64,000 nucleotides of DNA. Origin: Rhodocyclales bacterium (GTDB taxonomy: Bacteria > Pseudomonadota > Gammaproteobacteria > Burkholderiales > Rhodocyclaceae). The stretch lies in the NCBI GenBank assembly GCA_026399475.1, contig JAPLQY010000032.1:85817-149816 (forward strand), given 5' to 3'. The position numbers and the translations under genes were made by a program. The notes under the pieces are model-generated. The model was not told the DNA's origin. It made no database searches and was given only the letters and a program-made list of their open reading frames with translations. The first letter of the stretch is position 1. Every line of letters starts with the position of its first letter. Positions 7,916 to 16,777 of the stretch are shown here, piece by piece.

Positions 7916-8986
7916 TCATTCTTCCTTTTTCTTTCTGGCCAGCGGCAGCATCAGCGAAAAGCAGGTGCGGCCGGGGCGCGAAGTGACTTCAATGGTTCCA
8001 CCATGTTGCTGGACAAAGCTCTGGGCGATCGTGAGGCCCAGGCCGCTGCCATTTTCACGGCCCGATACCAGCGGATAGAAGATCTTGTCGCAGATGTTTG
8101 CGGGTATGCCCGGGCCGTTGTCGATTACTTGCAATTCGAGTGCCAGCTGGTGGTGCTTCTTGGCCAGCGTGACCTGTCGTGCCGCCCGGGTGCGGAAAAC
8201 GATTTCTCCATTACCCTGCATTGCCTGTGCGGCGTTGCGCGAAATATTGAGAATTGCCTGAATCAATTGCTCGCGGTCGCCGGTAATGTCCGGCAGCGAG
8301 GTGTCGTAGTCACGCTTGACGTTGACATCGTGATATTCGGCGTGGATCAGGCGCCGCACGCGCTCGAGAATCTCGTGAATGTTCACCAGCGCCGGCTGCA
8401 TCACGCGATGTGAAGAAAGCAGGCGTTGCATCAGAGCCTGCAGGCGATCGGCTTCCTCGATGATGACCTGGGTATATTCCTTGAGCGGTTCGCTGGCCAG
8501 TTCGCGCTCCAGCAACTGCGCGGAGCCGCGAATGCCGCCCAGCGGGTTCTTGATCTCGTGTGCCAGGTTGCGCACCAGTTCGCGGTTGGCTTGCTGCTGT
8601 TGGGCGAGTTGTTCCTCCCGCGTCGCCTTCAACTGCTGGTCGATCGGGCGTACTTCCAGCAACAGGCGCGCACTGCCGGTTTCCACCGGCGTTACCGTGC
8701 AATCGACATGCAACTGCATGTTTTGCGCGAGCTTGAACAGGATGTTGTGGCCGGTATAGCTCCACTTGTTTTTCAGTGCGTTTTCGAGGGCGGAGGAGAG
8801 TTCGGGCGGGTTGCCAACCAGTCGTTGCAGGGGATGGCCGAGCAGTTGTCGCGAGCTGACGGCGAACAGGTTCTCCGCTGCCGGATTTATGTGGCGGATG
8901 ATCAGTTTGGCGTCAACCAGCACGACCGCGGAGGAAAGCAGATCCAGTCCGCTGAATGCATGGAAAGTCTCGGTCGGGTTCATCAT
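7916..8986 (-). CDS. ntrB: Nitrogen regulation sensor kinase NtrB
   Basis: A 356-residue cytoplasmic kinase/phosphatase that controls NtrC phosphorylation in response to PII. It has a PAS domain (about residues 12-120), a HisKA region with phospho-His143 in LAHEIKNPLGGIRG, and a HATPase domain with N (NISRNAAQAM), G1 (DNGPGIP) and G2 (GSGLGLTIAQ) boxes. No transmembrane segment is present, as expected for NtrB. It sits between the DUF4124 gene and ntrC. The ribosome site is weak, and a sigma-54-like promoter lies only 10-25 bp upstream of the start. Confidence 0.96.
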   Translation of the reverse strand: MMNPTETFHAFSGLDLLSSAVVLVDAKLIIRHINPAAENLFAVSSRQLLGHPLQRLVGNPPELSSALENALKNKWSYTGHNILFKLAQNMQLHVDCTVTPVETGSARLLLEVRPIDQQLKATREEQLAQQQQANRELVRNLAHEIKNPLGGIRGSAQLLERELASEPLKEYTQVIIEEADRLQALMQRLLSSHRVMQPALVNIHEILERVRRLIHAEYHDVNVKRDYDTSLPDITGDREQLIQAILNISRNAAQAMQGNGEIVFRTRAARQVTLAKKHHQLALELQVIDNGPGIPANICDKIFYPLVSGRENGSGLGLTIAQSFVQQHGGTIEVTSRPGRTCFSLMLPLARKKKEE

Positions 8987-8995
8987 CCGTGTCAG

Positions 8996-9011
8996 TGCAA
9001 GAAGCGCACCA
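8996..9011 (-). promoter_or_regulatory. Sigma-54-like promoter at the ntrB start
   Basis: The minus strand reads TGGTGCGCTTCTTGCA, which fits TGGYRCR-N4-TTGCW with correct -24/-12 spacing. The predicted start of transcription falls at about 8985, essentially on the ntrB ATG (8986), so a transcript would be leaderless. That makes it either an unusual promoter or a chance match. Confidence 0.4.
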
Positions 9012-9039
9012 TCCGCTGGCCCTCAAATTGAATGCCGGA

Positions 9040-9480
9040 TCAGCGCAGGTTGCCGAGTTCCTTCTTCAGCGACTCGACGTTCCGCTCGTGCAGCGCTGCG
9101 GTATCGCGCAGGGGCTGGAGTTTTTCCGGGGGCTGGCTGCCGGCATCGAACAGGGCCTTCCTGGCCTTCTCCGCGCTTTGCAACTCGTTGGCGAGTTCCT
9201 TGTCGAGAATTGCGCGGCGGTCGCTGTCACGGGCCTTCTGTTCATTACCCGAAACCCGAGGGAAATCACCTGGCGTTGGCGCCGCTGCCGGGCGTTGTTT
9301 GGTCCCGTTGCTGCTGGGCGGGGGCGGTGGCAACTGTTGCGAGAGAATCGTACAGCTCTTCTTGCTGGTTTTCTGGTTGGTATAGAGCACCGCGCCGGAA
9401 TCGTCCGTGCACTTGTAGAGCGTACTGGCGACCGCGGTTAGCGGCAGCAGGAGCGGGATGGCGAGGAGGACTTTGTTCAT
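9040..9480 (-). CDS. DUF4124 domain exported protein
   Basis: A 146-residue protein with a Sec signal peptide (MNKVLLAIPLLLPLTAVAS), then a short DUF4124 core (STLYKCTDDSGAVLYTNQ with conserved K-C and TNQ), a Pro-rich linker and a charged helical C-terminus (about residues 90-146, probable coiled coil). It is likely periplasmic. The gene lies between glnA and ntrB on the same strand, behind the glnA terminator. DUF4124 proteins near glnA-ntrBC are frequent in betaproteobacteria, but I know of no function. Confidence 0.8.
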   Translation of the reverse strand: MNKVLLAIPLLLPLTAVASTLYKCTDDSGAVLYTNQKTSKKSCTILSQQLPPPPPSSNGTKQRPAAAPTPGDFPRVSGNEQKARDSDRRAILDKELANELQSAEKARKALFDAGSQPPEKLQPLRDTAALHERNVESLKKELGNLR

Positions 9481-9501
9481 GCCGTCGAGTGTATGTCAAT
9501 T

Positions 9502-9542
9502 GCAGAAAAAAATGGACGGGCTTGCCCGTCCATTTTTTTCTG
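9502..9542 (-). terminator. Rho-independent terminator of glnA
   Basis: A near-perfect palindrome with stem ATGGACGGGC / GCCCGTCCAT flanked by runs of A and T, so it works on either strand. It is 77 bp beyond the glnA stop and 22 bp before the DUF4124 start, so on the minus strand it should end most glnA transcripts and leave ntrBC mainly to other promoters or readthrough. Confidence 0.92.
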
Positions 9543-9618
9543 CGCTTCGCGCTCCGAATCATTCGCAGCGGCGAGGTCAGCGCTTTTTGCTGGCCCGCCA
9601 GCTACGCAGGGGGCTTCA

Positions 9619-11028
9619 TCAGATCGAGTAGTACATCTCGTACTCGAGCGGATGGGTGGTCATGCGGAAGCGCGTGACTTCTTCATTCCTGAGTTCGATG
9701 TAGGCATCGATCATCTCGTTGCTGAAGACGCCGCCGCGGGTGAGGAATTCGCGGCCCTTGTCGAGGTACTCGAGTGCCTGTTCCAGGCTGGAGCAGACGG
9801 TCGGGATCTTCGCGTCTTCTTCCGGCGGCAGGTCGTACAGGTTCTTGTCGGCCGGATCGCCGGGGTGAATCTTGTTCTGGATGCCGTCGAGACCGGCCAT
9901 CATCATGGCGGTGAAAGCCAGGTAGGGGTTGGCACCCGGATCCGGGAAGCGCACTTCGATGCGGCGGGCCTTGTCGTTATGCACATAAGGCACGCGGATC
10001 GAGGCGGAACGGTTGCGCGCCGAGTAGGCCAGCTTGACCGGTGCTTCGAAGCCCGGGACCAGACGCTTGTAGGAGTTGGTCAGCGGATTGGTGATGGCGT
10101 TCAATGCGCGAGCGTGCTTGATGATGCCGCCGATGTAGTACAGCGCGGTCTCGGACAGGCCGGCGTAACCGTTGCCGGCGAACAGGTTCTTGCCGCCCTT
10201 CCAGATCGACTGATGGACGTGCATGCCGGAGCCGTTGTCGCCGACGATGGGTTTGGGCATGAAGGTCGCCGTCTTGCCGTAGCTGTGGGCGACGTTATGC
10301 ACGATGTACTTGAGGATCTGCGTCCAGTCCGCGCGCTGCACCAGGCTGCCGAACTTCGTGCCGATTTCGCACTGGCCGGCAGTGGCGACTTCGTGGTGAT
10401 GCACTTCCACCGGCACGCCGCAGGCTTCCAGCGCCAGACACATCTGGGCACGGATGTCGTTCAGGCTGTCAACCGGCGGCACGGGGAAGTAGCCGCCCTT
10501 GACGGTCGGGCGGTGGCCGCTGTTGCCGGCTTCGAACTTGTCGGCCGAGGCCCAGGCGGCTTCTTCGGAGATGACCTTGCAATAGGAGCCGGACATGTCG
10601 ATTTTCCACTCGACGGCGTCGAAAATGAAAAACTCGGGTTCCGGGCCGAAATAGGCGGTATCGCCGATGCCGGAGGACTTGAGATAGGCCTCGGCGCGCT
10701 TGGCGATCGAGCGCGGGTCGCGGTCGTAGCCCTTGCCGTCGGCCGGTTCGACCACGTCGCAGGTCAGTACCAGCGTCGTTTCGTCCATGAAGGGGTCGAT
10801 GTAGGCTGTATTGGCGTCAGGCATCAACTGCATGTCGGAGGCCTGAATGCCCTTCCAGCCGGCGATGGACGAGCCGTCGAAGGCGTGGCCATCTTCGAAT
10901 TTTTCCATGCCGAAATGGGAGATCGGCACGCCAACGTGCTGTTCCTTGCCGCGGGTGTCGGTGAAGCGGAAGTCGACGAAACGGACTTCCTTCTCTTCAA
11001 CCATCTTGATTACGTCCTGGGGGGTCAT
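9619..11028 (-). CDS. glnA: Glutamine synthetase, type I
   Basis: A 469-residue GSI-beta subunit that joins ammonia and glutamate with ATP; active as a cytoplasmic dodecamer. Visible landmarks are the N-terminal [14 protein letters not shown] latch region, [18 protein letters not shown], the [19 protein letters not shown]-site motif and NRSASIRVP. The adenylylation site is Tyr398 in NLYDLPPEE, so activity should be controlled by GlnE. Ribosome site AGGAGAG precedes ATG 11028. Upstream are a sigma-54 promoter and two NtrC sites, and ntrB-ntrC lie downstream: the classic nitrogen-regulated locus. Confidence 0.98.
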   Translation of the reverse strand: MTPQDVIKMVEEKEVRFVDFRFTDTRGKEQHVGVPISHFGMEKFEDGHAFDGSSIAGWKGIQASDMQLMPDANTAYIDPFMDETTLVLTCDVVEPADGKGYDRDPRSIAKRAEAYLKSSGIGDTAYFGPEPEFFIFDAVEWKIDMSGSYCKVISEEAAWASADKFEAGNSGHRPTVKGGYFPVPPVDSLNDIRAQMCLALEACGVPVEVHHHEVATAGQCEIGTKFGSLVQRADWTQILKYIVHNVAHSYGKTATFMPKPIVGDNGSGMHVHQSIWKGGKNLFAGNGYAGLSETALYYIGGIIKHARALNAITNPLTNSYKRLVPGFEAPVKLAYSARNRSASIRVPYVHNDKARRIEVRFPDPGANPYLAFTAMMMAGLDGIQNKIHPGDPADKNLYDLPPEEDAKIPTVCSSLEQALEYLDKGREFLTRGGVFSNEMIDAYIELRNEEVTRFRMTTHPLEYEMYYSI

Positions 11029-11098
11029 GAGTTGCTCTCCTGAGATTGAATGACAAATGCGGGGAATCGAAACCTGAATAACGGTGCAGCACCCTGAT

Positions 11099-11114
11099 AG
11101 CAGTTAACGTGCCA
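11099..11114 (-). promoter_or_regulatory. Sigma-54 promoter of glnA
   Basis: The minus strand reads TGGCACGTTAACTGCT: the -24 element TGGCACG is perfect and the -12 GC is correctly spaced (consensus TGGCACG-N4-TTGCW, one mismatch). The predicted start is near 11088, giving a leader of about 60 nt before glnA. Confidence 0.9.
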
Positions 11115-11176
11115 TTGGCGTCGCGAAAGGAAGCAATTGTGCCACAAGTCTTTTTCCTTCTCGATGCCTCGATGAT

Positions 11177-11193
11177 CGCACCAAAGGAGTGCA
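11177..11193 (-). promoter_or_regulatory. NtrC-binding site, promoter-proximal
   Basis: The minus strand reads TGCACTCCTTTGGTGCG, i.e. GCAC-N7-GTGC as in the enteric NtrC consensus. The centre is about 97 bp upstream of the predicted glnA start. Confidence 0.85.
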
Positions 11194-11207
11194 TCCGAGA
11201 CTATGAG

Positions 11208-11224
11208 CGCACTAGTGTGGTGCA
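11208..11224 (-). promoter_or_regulatory. NtrC-binding site, promoter-distal
   Basis: CGCACTAGTGTGGTGCA (plus strand) is a second GCAC-N7-GTGC site, centred about 128 bp upstream of the predicted glnA start and 31 bp (three helical turns) from the proximal one. It overlaps the last codons of the CDF transporter gene. Confidence 0.82.
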
Positions 11225-12405
11225 ACCCGCTGGTTGAGCCGGATGGCGATGAACCAGGGGTCGTCCGGCAGCGCTGCTTCAATACGCCGATTCAGCGTAG
11301 CGAGGCCCGATTCGTCGGCGTAGCCGGGCGGCAGGAAAACTTCAGCCTCGACCCGGGTGCCGAGGTAATGCAGGGTGGTTCGTTCGAACTCGGGAGGGTT
11401 GGCGTCGAGCACCTCGCGCAGATGTGCGAGGAGGACCGCCCGGTCAGGCAACTGAACGGCGGCATTGCCCAGCAGATCATTTTCGGCATCGACGTGAACC
11501 AGGACATCGAGCACTTCCGGGTGATTGCCCAGCACGCGTTGCCGTGCCGACTCGGCAACGCGGTGGCCTTCGGACACGCTGATGCGGGGGTCGACCTGCA
11601 CATGGGCATCGACCAGCACCTGATGCGCCATGCGCCGGGTACGCAACTCGTGGAGCCCCAGCACCCCGGACGTGGTTGCGATGGTCTGGCCGATTGCCGT
11701 CACTTCCTCGGCCGAGAGGCCGGTATCGATCAGTTCGCGGATCGCGCTCCAGGCGAACTTGAAGCCGGCGCGCACGATCATGGCGCCGACGATGATGGCG
11801 GCCACGGCGTCTGCGAAGTTGAAACCGAGCAAAGCGCCGCCGACGCCGGCGGCGACTACCAGCGAGGAGAGCGCATCGGCGCGGGCATGCCAGGCATTGG
11901 CCACCAGCATGGGCGAACGCAAGCGCTCGGCGGTTGCCAGCATGTAGCGGAACAGGCCCTCCTTGGCCGCCAGCGTGAATGTTGCCGCCCACATTGCGGC
12001 AAGGCCGACCGGCGGTGCACTGCCGATATCCTGCAGGCGCCCCGCGGCCGCGACCAGGATGCCGGCACCGGTTCCCGCCAGCAGCAGTCCCAGCACCAGC
12101 GAAGCGGCTGTTTCAAAGCGGCCATGGCCATAGGGATGATCGGCATCTGCCGCTTCCGCGCCCTTGCGGTTGGCGAACAGCACAAAGGCGTCGGAGACAA
12201 TGTCAGACAGCGTGTGCATCGCATCGGCAATCAGGCTTTGCGAATGCGCCGTGAAGCCGACCACCAACTGCATGGCCGTCAGCACGATATTGACCGCCAC
12301 GCTGACCCAGGTGATGCGCTGGCCTTCCTCGAAGCGCGCCTGCTTCAAATCCCCTTCCGTGGGCGGGGTATCGGTGATCGCGTTTGAGTGGGTTTCACGC
12401 ATCAT
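11212..12405 (-). CDS. Cation diffusion facilitator (CDF) metal exporter
   Basis: A 397-residue inner-membrane exporter with about six helices in residues 30-235. It has the two CDF metal-site motifs HTLSD (in IADAMHTLSDIVSDAF) and HARAD (in NAWHARADALSS), then a cytoplasmic dimerisation domain with HVQVDP and HVDAENDLL. It probably exports Zn, Fe or Mn in exchange for protons; the two HxxxD sites do not settle which. It is divergent from nadA. Its 3' end overlaps the distal NtrC site of glnA. No strong ribosome site precedes ATG 12405. Confidence 0.92.
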   Translation of the reverse strand: MMRETHSNAITDTPPTEGDLKQARFEEGQRITWVSVAVNIVLTAMQLVVGFTAHSQSLIADAMHTLSDIVSDAFVLFANRKGAEAADADHPYGHGRFETAASLVLGLLLAGTGAGILVAAAGRLQDIGSAPPVGLAAMWAATFTLAAKEGLFRYMLATAERLRSPMLVANAWHARADALSSLVVAAGVGGALLGFNFADAVAAIIVGAMIVRAGFKFAWSAIRELIDTGLSAEEVTAIGQTIATTSGVLGLHELRTRRMAHQVLVDAHVQVDPRISVSEGHRVAESARQRVLGNHPEVLDVLVHVDAENDLLGNAAVQLPDRAVLLAHLREVLDANPPEFERTTLHYLGTRVEAEVFLPPGYADESGLATLNRRIEAALPDDPWFIAIRLNQRVAPH

Positions 12406-12502
12406 GGGGGGACGCTATACTCGAATCCGTGACATTCTATCCCGCCTGTCCGACAGGCTTTCCGATGGGAGTTCGCCACGTCCAATTTCCCGAGTTCATA
12501 AC

Positions 12503-13600
12503 ATGCAAACTGCAAGCATTTCCTTTGATCGCTTCAACGAATTGGCTGACAAGGCCGCCGGCGAGCGCATACGAGCGGCTAGGGCGAAGCTGGGCGACAA
12601 GGTTGTGCTGCTTTGTCACCACTATCAGCGGGCCGATGTCTATGCCCATGCCGACATCACCGGCGATTCGCTCAAGCTTTCGCGCCTGGCCTCGCAGTCC
12701 GATGCCGAGAACATTGTGTTCTGCGGCGTGCATTTCATGGCCGAGGTGGCCGACATTCTCTCGCGGCCGGAACAGATTTCCATCCTCCCGGATCTGGCCG
12801 CCGGCTGTTCGATGGCCGACATGGCCAGCCTGGCGAAGGTCGAGCGTGCCTGGCGCGAACTTGCCGCGGTGCTGAATCCCGACGAGAAAATCACGCCGGT
12901 CACCTACATCAATTCCGCTGCCGACCTGAAAGCCTTCTGCGGCGAACACGGCGGCATCGTCTGCACTTCGTCCAACGCGCCAAAAATTCTCGAATGGTCA
13001 TTCGCCCAGCGCGAGAAGGTGCTGTTTTTTCCCGACCAGCATCTGGGCCGCTGGAGCGGGTTCAAGATGGGTATTTCGCTGGATGAAATGGTGATCTGGA
13101 ACCCCGATCTCGAACAGGGCGGCCTCACGCGGGAGCAAATCGAAAAGGCGAAGATCATCCTCTGGCACGGCTACTGTTCCGTGCACCAGATGTTCCAGCC
13201 CGGTGACATTCTCAAGTTCCGCAACCAGCATCCCGATGGTCTGGTCATCTCGCACCCGGAATGCAGCTTTGAAGTCTGCAAACAGTCCGACTACATCGGC
13301 AGCACCGAGACCATCCTCAACACCGTCAAGGCGGGGCCGCCGAACACGCGCTGGCTGGTCGGCACCGAACTCAACCTGGTCGAGCGGCTGGCCCAGGAAG
13401 TGAAGCACGAAGGCAAGATCGTGCAGTTCATGGCCAGCACCATCTGCATGTGCTCGACCATGCAGCGCATCGATCCGCAGCATCTGGCGTGGACCCTGGA
13501 AAACCTGGTCGAAGGCCGGGTCGTGAATCAGATCAAGGTGCCCGAGCACGAGGCGAAGCTGGCGAAGATTTCGCTGGAGCGGATGCTCGCGGTCTCCTGA
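12503..13600 (+). CDS. nadA: Quinolinate synthase
   Basis: A 365-residue [4Fe-4S] enzyme that condenses iminoaspartate with dihydroxyacetone phosphate in NAD synthesis. Typical segments are LLCHHYQRADVYAHADITGD, CGVHFMAEVADILSR, SNAPKILEW and the C-terminal MASTICMCSTMQRIDPQHL; cluster cysteines are expected in the CGVHF, HPECSFEVC and MCSTM regions. The open frame extends upstream, but ATG 12503 matches the family start. nadB and nadC are not in the window. It is divergent from the CDF gene with a 97-bp gap. Confidence 0.96.
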   Translation: MQTASISFDRFNELADKAAGERIRAARAKLGDKVVLLCHHYQRADVYAHADITGDSLKLSRLASQSDAENIVFCGVHFMAEVADILSRPEQISILPDLAAGCSMADMASLAKVERAWRELAAVLNPDEKITPVTYINSAADLKAFCGEHGGIVCTSSNAPKILEWSFAQREKVLFFPDQHLGRWSGFKMGISLDEMVIWNPDLEQGGLTREQIEKAKIILWHGYCSVHQMFQPGDILKFRNQHPDGLVISHPECSFEVCKQSDYIGSTETILNTVKAGPPNTRWLVGTELNLVERLAQEVKHEGKIVQFMASTICMCSTMQRIDPQHLAWTLENLVEGRVVNQIKVPEHEAKLAKISLERMLAVS

Positions 13601-13775
13601 CCTCCCTCGCCGTAACGTCAGCGCCGACTTTCACAACGCTTGGGTATCGCCGCGGTTCGGCGATGGCGGTCATCGGCGATGCCTTCTTCAGACCGGGAGC
13701 AGCCGGTCGCTGAAATCGGATGACTGGCAACTGCCAGCAACTCAAGGCGATCATAAAGCACAGCAAAGCCGCATA

Positions 13776-14642
13776 ATGTTCACCATGATTTCGTATCTGT
13801 CCGCCTCACTGGTTCTAATCGGCTTGGCTATTCATTTGGTCACTCTTGCCCCGCTGCGCAGAATGATAGCGATGCTCCCTGCCGGACCGCTGCGCAACAA
13901 GTGGCTTGCCATGACTGCATTGATTTTTATCTTCATCGCAGGTTACTTGGCCTATGCGGTGATATTTTGGGGTCAACAATCCCAATGGAGCGAGATTCTC
14001 ATTCCCTGCATATTTCTATTCGGCGCCCTATTTGTATGGCTGACGATAGAGCTTTCGCTACAAACCGCTACTGATCTGCTGCGAATGAATGTGTTGGAAG
14101 TTGAGAGCATTACTGACCCGCTGACGAAGGCTTATAACCGCCGCTATCTGGACCGTCGCCTCGATGACGAAGTTGCGCGATCAAAAAGATACTCTCTCGA
14201 GCTTTCCGTTCTGATGATCGATATCGACTATTTCAAGCGCGTAAATGACACATACGGACACCAGGCGGGGGATGCCATCTTGTCGACATTGAGCGGTCTG
14301 GTGAAGGCCTCGCTTCGCGATCTGGATGTTGTCGCGCGTTATGGGGGAGAAGAGTTCCTGGTGATCTGCACCAATACCCCCGTCAATGGCGCTGCATTGG
14401 TAGCACAGCGTCTGCGCCAACTGGTTGAATCGCATCAGTTCGAAATTGCTGACGATTCCGGCAAAAAACAAAACATTCGGATCACCATAAGCCTTGGTGT
14501 GGCAGTCTTAATTCCAGGCTTCGATAGCAAAGAGCAACTGGTTCAGGCCGCCGATCAAGCGCTCTATCGCGCAAAAGAAGAGGGCAGAAATCGCGTCATC
14601 GTTACCATGAACGACGCCAAGGAATCCGTAAAATCCATGTAG
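13776..14642 (+). CDS. Membrane diguanylate cyclase (GGDEF)
   Basis: A 288-residue protein with three or so N-terminal transmembrane helices (about residues 5-22, 42-64, 70-92) and a C-terminal GGDEF domain (about 115-280). The active-site motif is GGEEF in VVARYGGEEFLVICTN, which is catalytically competent, so it should make cyclic di-GMP. DYFKRVNDTYGHQAGD is the upstream Mg/GTP loop. The N-terminus is too short for a periplasmic sensor domain, so any input is probably within the membrane. Base composition is visibly more AT-rich than its neighbours, which suggests later acquisition. No operon partner. Confidence 0.9.
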   Translation: MFTMISYLSASLVLIGLAIHLVTLAPLRRMIAMLPAGPLRNKWLAMTALIFIFIAGYLAYAVIFWGQQSQWSEILIPCIFLFGALFVWLTIELSLQTATDLLRMNVLEVESITDPLTKAYNRRYLDRRLDDEVARSKRYSLELSVLMIDIDYFKRVNDTYGHQAGDAILSTLSGLVKASLRDLDVVARYGGEEFLVICTNTPVNGAALVAQRLRQLVESHQFEIADDSGKKQNIRITISLGVAVLIPGFDSKEQLVQAADQALYRAKEEGRNRVIVTMNDAKESVKSM

Positions 14643-14944
14643 CACAACACTAGACCGATGGCATGCCCATGTTTTCCAACGGGCTGCTTTCGACCGATAT
14701 ACTTGTCGTCGACTGGTCAAACCTGAATGACTCTTAACGTCGCGTAGGCGTCATTCGGCAGTAAGGCTACAACTGTCTCTTCTGGGTCTTGGATTCAGCC
14801 GCCGTCCTGCGCATCCGGAAGAATACAGACACTGCAGTTTCAGCGCGGGAGCCCGACTCCCTGCCTGGGCCGAAATGCGATGAAAGAGTCGGCGCTGGCG
14901 GGACGGCGTACACTTTGCTCCTGCCATCCTGAAAGGGCTCGCCG
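14643..14944. other. 302-bp intergenic stretch
   Basis: No convincing gene, terminator or repeat. A possible -10 box TACACT near 14908 could serve the downstream transporter. I looked for a preQ1-type aptamer ahead of the queuosine-precursor transporter and could not support one. Confidence 0.5.
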
Positions 14945-15655
14945 ATGAACACGCCGCAGCGCAGCTACCGCTATTACGACTTTGTGATGGCGGCCTTCGT
15001 CTGCGTGCTGCTGTGTTCCAACCTGATCGGTGCGGCCAAGGCGGCGCAGCTGACGCTGCCGCTGATCGGCGAGGTGAGCTTTTCGGCCGGGGTGCTGTTC
15101 TTCCCCATCTCCTACATCTTCGGCGACATCCTCACCGAGGTCTATGGCTACGGTCGTGACCGCCGGGTGGTATGGGCCGGCTTCGCGGCACTGGCCTTTG
15201 CGGCCTTCATGGCCGCCGTGGCGCTGGCCCTGCCGCCGGTGCCGGACGACTTCAACCGGGCCTATCAGGCCCATATGGAAGGGGTCTTCGGCAATACCTG
15301 GCGCATTGTCGCCGGATCGATGATCGCGTTCTGGTGCGGCAGCTTTGCCAACAGCTATGTAATGGCGAAGATGAAAATCTGGAGCGAAGGGCGCTGGCTG
15401 TGGATGCGCACCATCGGGTCGACCCTGGTCGGCGAGGCGGTGGATTCCGGACTGTTCTACGTCATCGCCTTCTACGGCCTCTGGCCCGATGCGCAGGTGG
15501 CGAAAATCGCCCTCGCCCAGTACCTGCTCAAGACCGCCTGGGAGGTGGTGATGACGCCCGTCACCTACCGCGTGGTGGCCTTCCTCAAGCGCGCCGAGCA
15601 CGAAGACTGGTACGACCGCAATACCGACTTCAATCCCTTTCACATCCGGGTATGA
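14945..15655 (+). CDS. Queuosine precursor transporter (YhhQ/VUT family)
   Basis: A 236-residue integral membrane protein with about six helices. Family signatures are FVCVLLCSNLIGAAK near the start, FFPISYIFGDILTEVYGYGR (about 52-72) and SFANSYVMAKMK, where conserved acidic and aromatic residues line the substrate path. It imports preQ0/preQ1 or queuine for tRNA queuosine synthesis. It is monocistronic in this window, and no que genes are nearby. Family assignment is firm; the exact transported precursor is not shown. Confidence 0.9.
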   Translation: MNTPQRSYRYYDFVMAAFVCVLLCSNLIGAAKAAQLTLPLIGEVSFSAGVLFFPISYIFGDILTEVYGYGRDRRVVWAGFAALAFAAFMAAVALALPPVPDDFNRAYQAHMEGVFGNTWRIVAGSMIAFWCGSFANSYVMAKMKIWSEGRWLWMRTIGSTLVGEAVDSGLFYVIAFYGLWPDAQVAKIALAQYLLKTAWEVVMTPVTYRVVAFLKRAEHEDWYDRNTDFNPFHIRV

Positions 15656-15871
15656 GCGTCGTATTGTGGTCTTCAGGATTCACCAGGCTGCTGGTCAGCG
15701 AGTATCGTGCGCGCCGGGTCAAGCCTGATCGGGCAGCAACCCATTTGACCAGGATACAGCGGCCGTGGATACTCCAAGCCGTGCGCTTGAAACGTCTGTA
15801 CCCCAAATCCCTGGGGGCGGTTCCGCTCATCCGCTGCCGTAAATTGTTGGCTTGATTCCGAGGAGTGATTG

Positions 15872-16714
15872 ATGGCTGTCGAACTGTCTCAGGAGGGAGT
15901 GGAGGCGTTGCTCAAGGGCGTTGCCATACCGCCGCGGCCGACGCTGCTCATTGAAGTCGACCAGGAATTGAAAAGTCGGGATCCGGACATGAAGCGGGTC
16001 GCCGGGCTTATCGGCAAGGATGTCGGCGTTTCCGCGGCCATGCTGAAAACCTTGAATTCGCCGCTTTTCGGCTTGCGCTCAAAGATCGGACACGTATCCC
16101 AGGCAGTGCTGATGCTCGGAGCGCGAAACGTGCGCAATGTTGTCACCGGCCTGGTGCTGCGCAACGCAGTGGGAGGAAATGCGGCAAGTCTCGAGCGCTT
16201 CTGGGATAGTTCCGTGAAGGTGGCCTCAATCAACGCCTACATCTGTTCCATTCTGCCCAAGGTGCCGCGCGAAGATGCCTATACCTTCGGCCTCTTTCAT
16301 GACTGCGGCATTCCCTTGCTGATGCAGCGTTTTGACGATTACCGGGAGACGCTCAAGCTCGCTGCAGGCGAGAACCGCCCGCTGACAGATATCGAGGAGG
16401 AGCGCCACGGCACCAACCACGCCACGGTCGGGTACATGATCGCGCGCTCCTGGGGCCTGTCGGATGTCATTTGCCAGTCGATTCTGCGTCACCACGATCC
16501 AGGAATCATCACCGACAGCGCCGACAGCTCCGATCCCGTGACGCGCACGCTGGTCGCGATCAACTTCCTTGCCGAGCATCTGAACGACACCTCTTTGCGC
16601 CTGCGCGCCGACTACCAGTGGGAGCGCCACGGCGAAATAGTCCTCGACTACCTGGGCCTGACCGAGCACGAGTATGCTGAAATCCGCGAGGATGTCCTTG
16701 CCCTTTGCACCTGA
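15872..16714 (+). CDS. HDOD domain signalling protein
   Basis: A 280-residue protein made of one HDOD domain (about residues 15-215; VAGLIGKDVGVSAAMLKTLNSPLFG, then FHDCGIPLLMQRF and HATVGYMIARSWGL), with a short C-terminal extension. HDOD proteins are non-catalytic relatives of HD phosphohydrolases that act in signalling, often with GGDEF/EAL proteins. The frame can also begin with TTG at 15869, but ATG 15872 with upstream GAGGAG is preferred. The 216 bp before it contain no recognisable feature. Confidence 0.88.
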   Translation: MAVELSQEGVEALLKGVAIPPRPTLLIEVDQELKSRDPDMKRVAGLIGKDVGVSAAMLKTLNSPLFGLRSKIGHVSQAVLMLGARNVRNVVTGLVLRNAVGGNAASLERFWDSSVKVASINAYICSILPKVPREDAYTFGLFHDCGIPLLMQRFDDYRETLKLAAGENRPLTDIEEERHGTNHATVGYMIARSWGLSDVICQSILRHHDPGIITDSADSSDPVTRTLVAINFLAEHLNDTSLRLRADYQWERHGEIVLDYLGLTEHEYAEIREDVLALCT

Positions 16715-16777
16715 GCCGGCAAAGCGGGAACCAAACCGGCGCACCACTGTAGACTGGCGCTTTGAGGCAGCCGCAGC

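Noticed and set aside
14643..14944. Possible preQ1 riboswitch ahead of the queuosine-precursor transporter
   Set aside because: No conserved preQ1 aptamer core or pseudoknot could be recognised in the leader.
15656..15871. Small open frames in both directions between the transporter and HDOD genes
   Set aside because: No ribosome site, no recognisable domain and biased composition; treated as non-coding.
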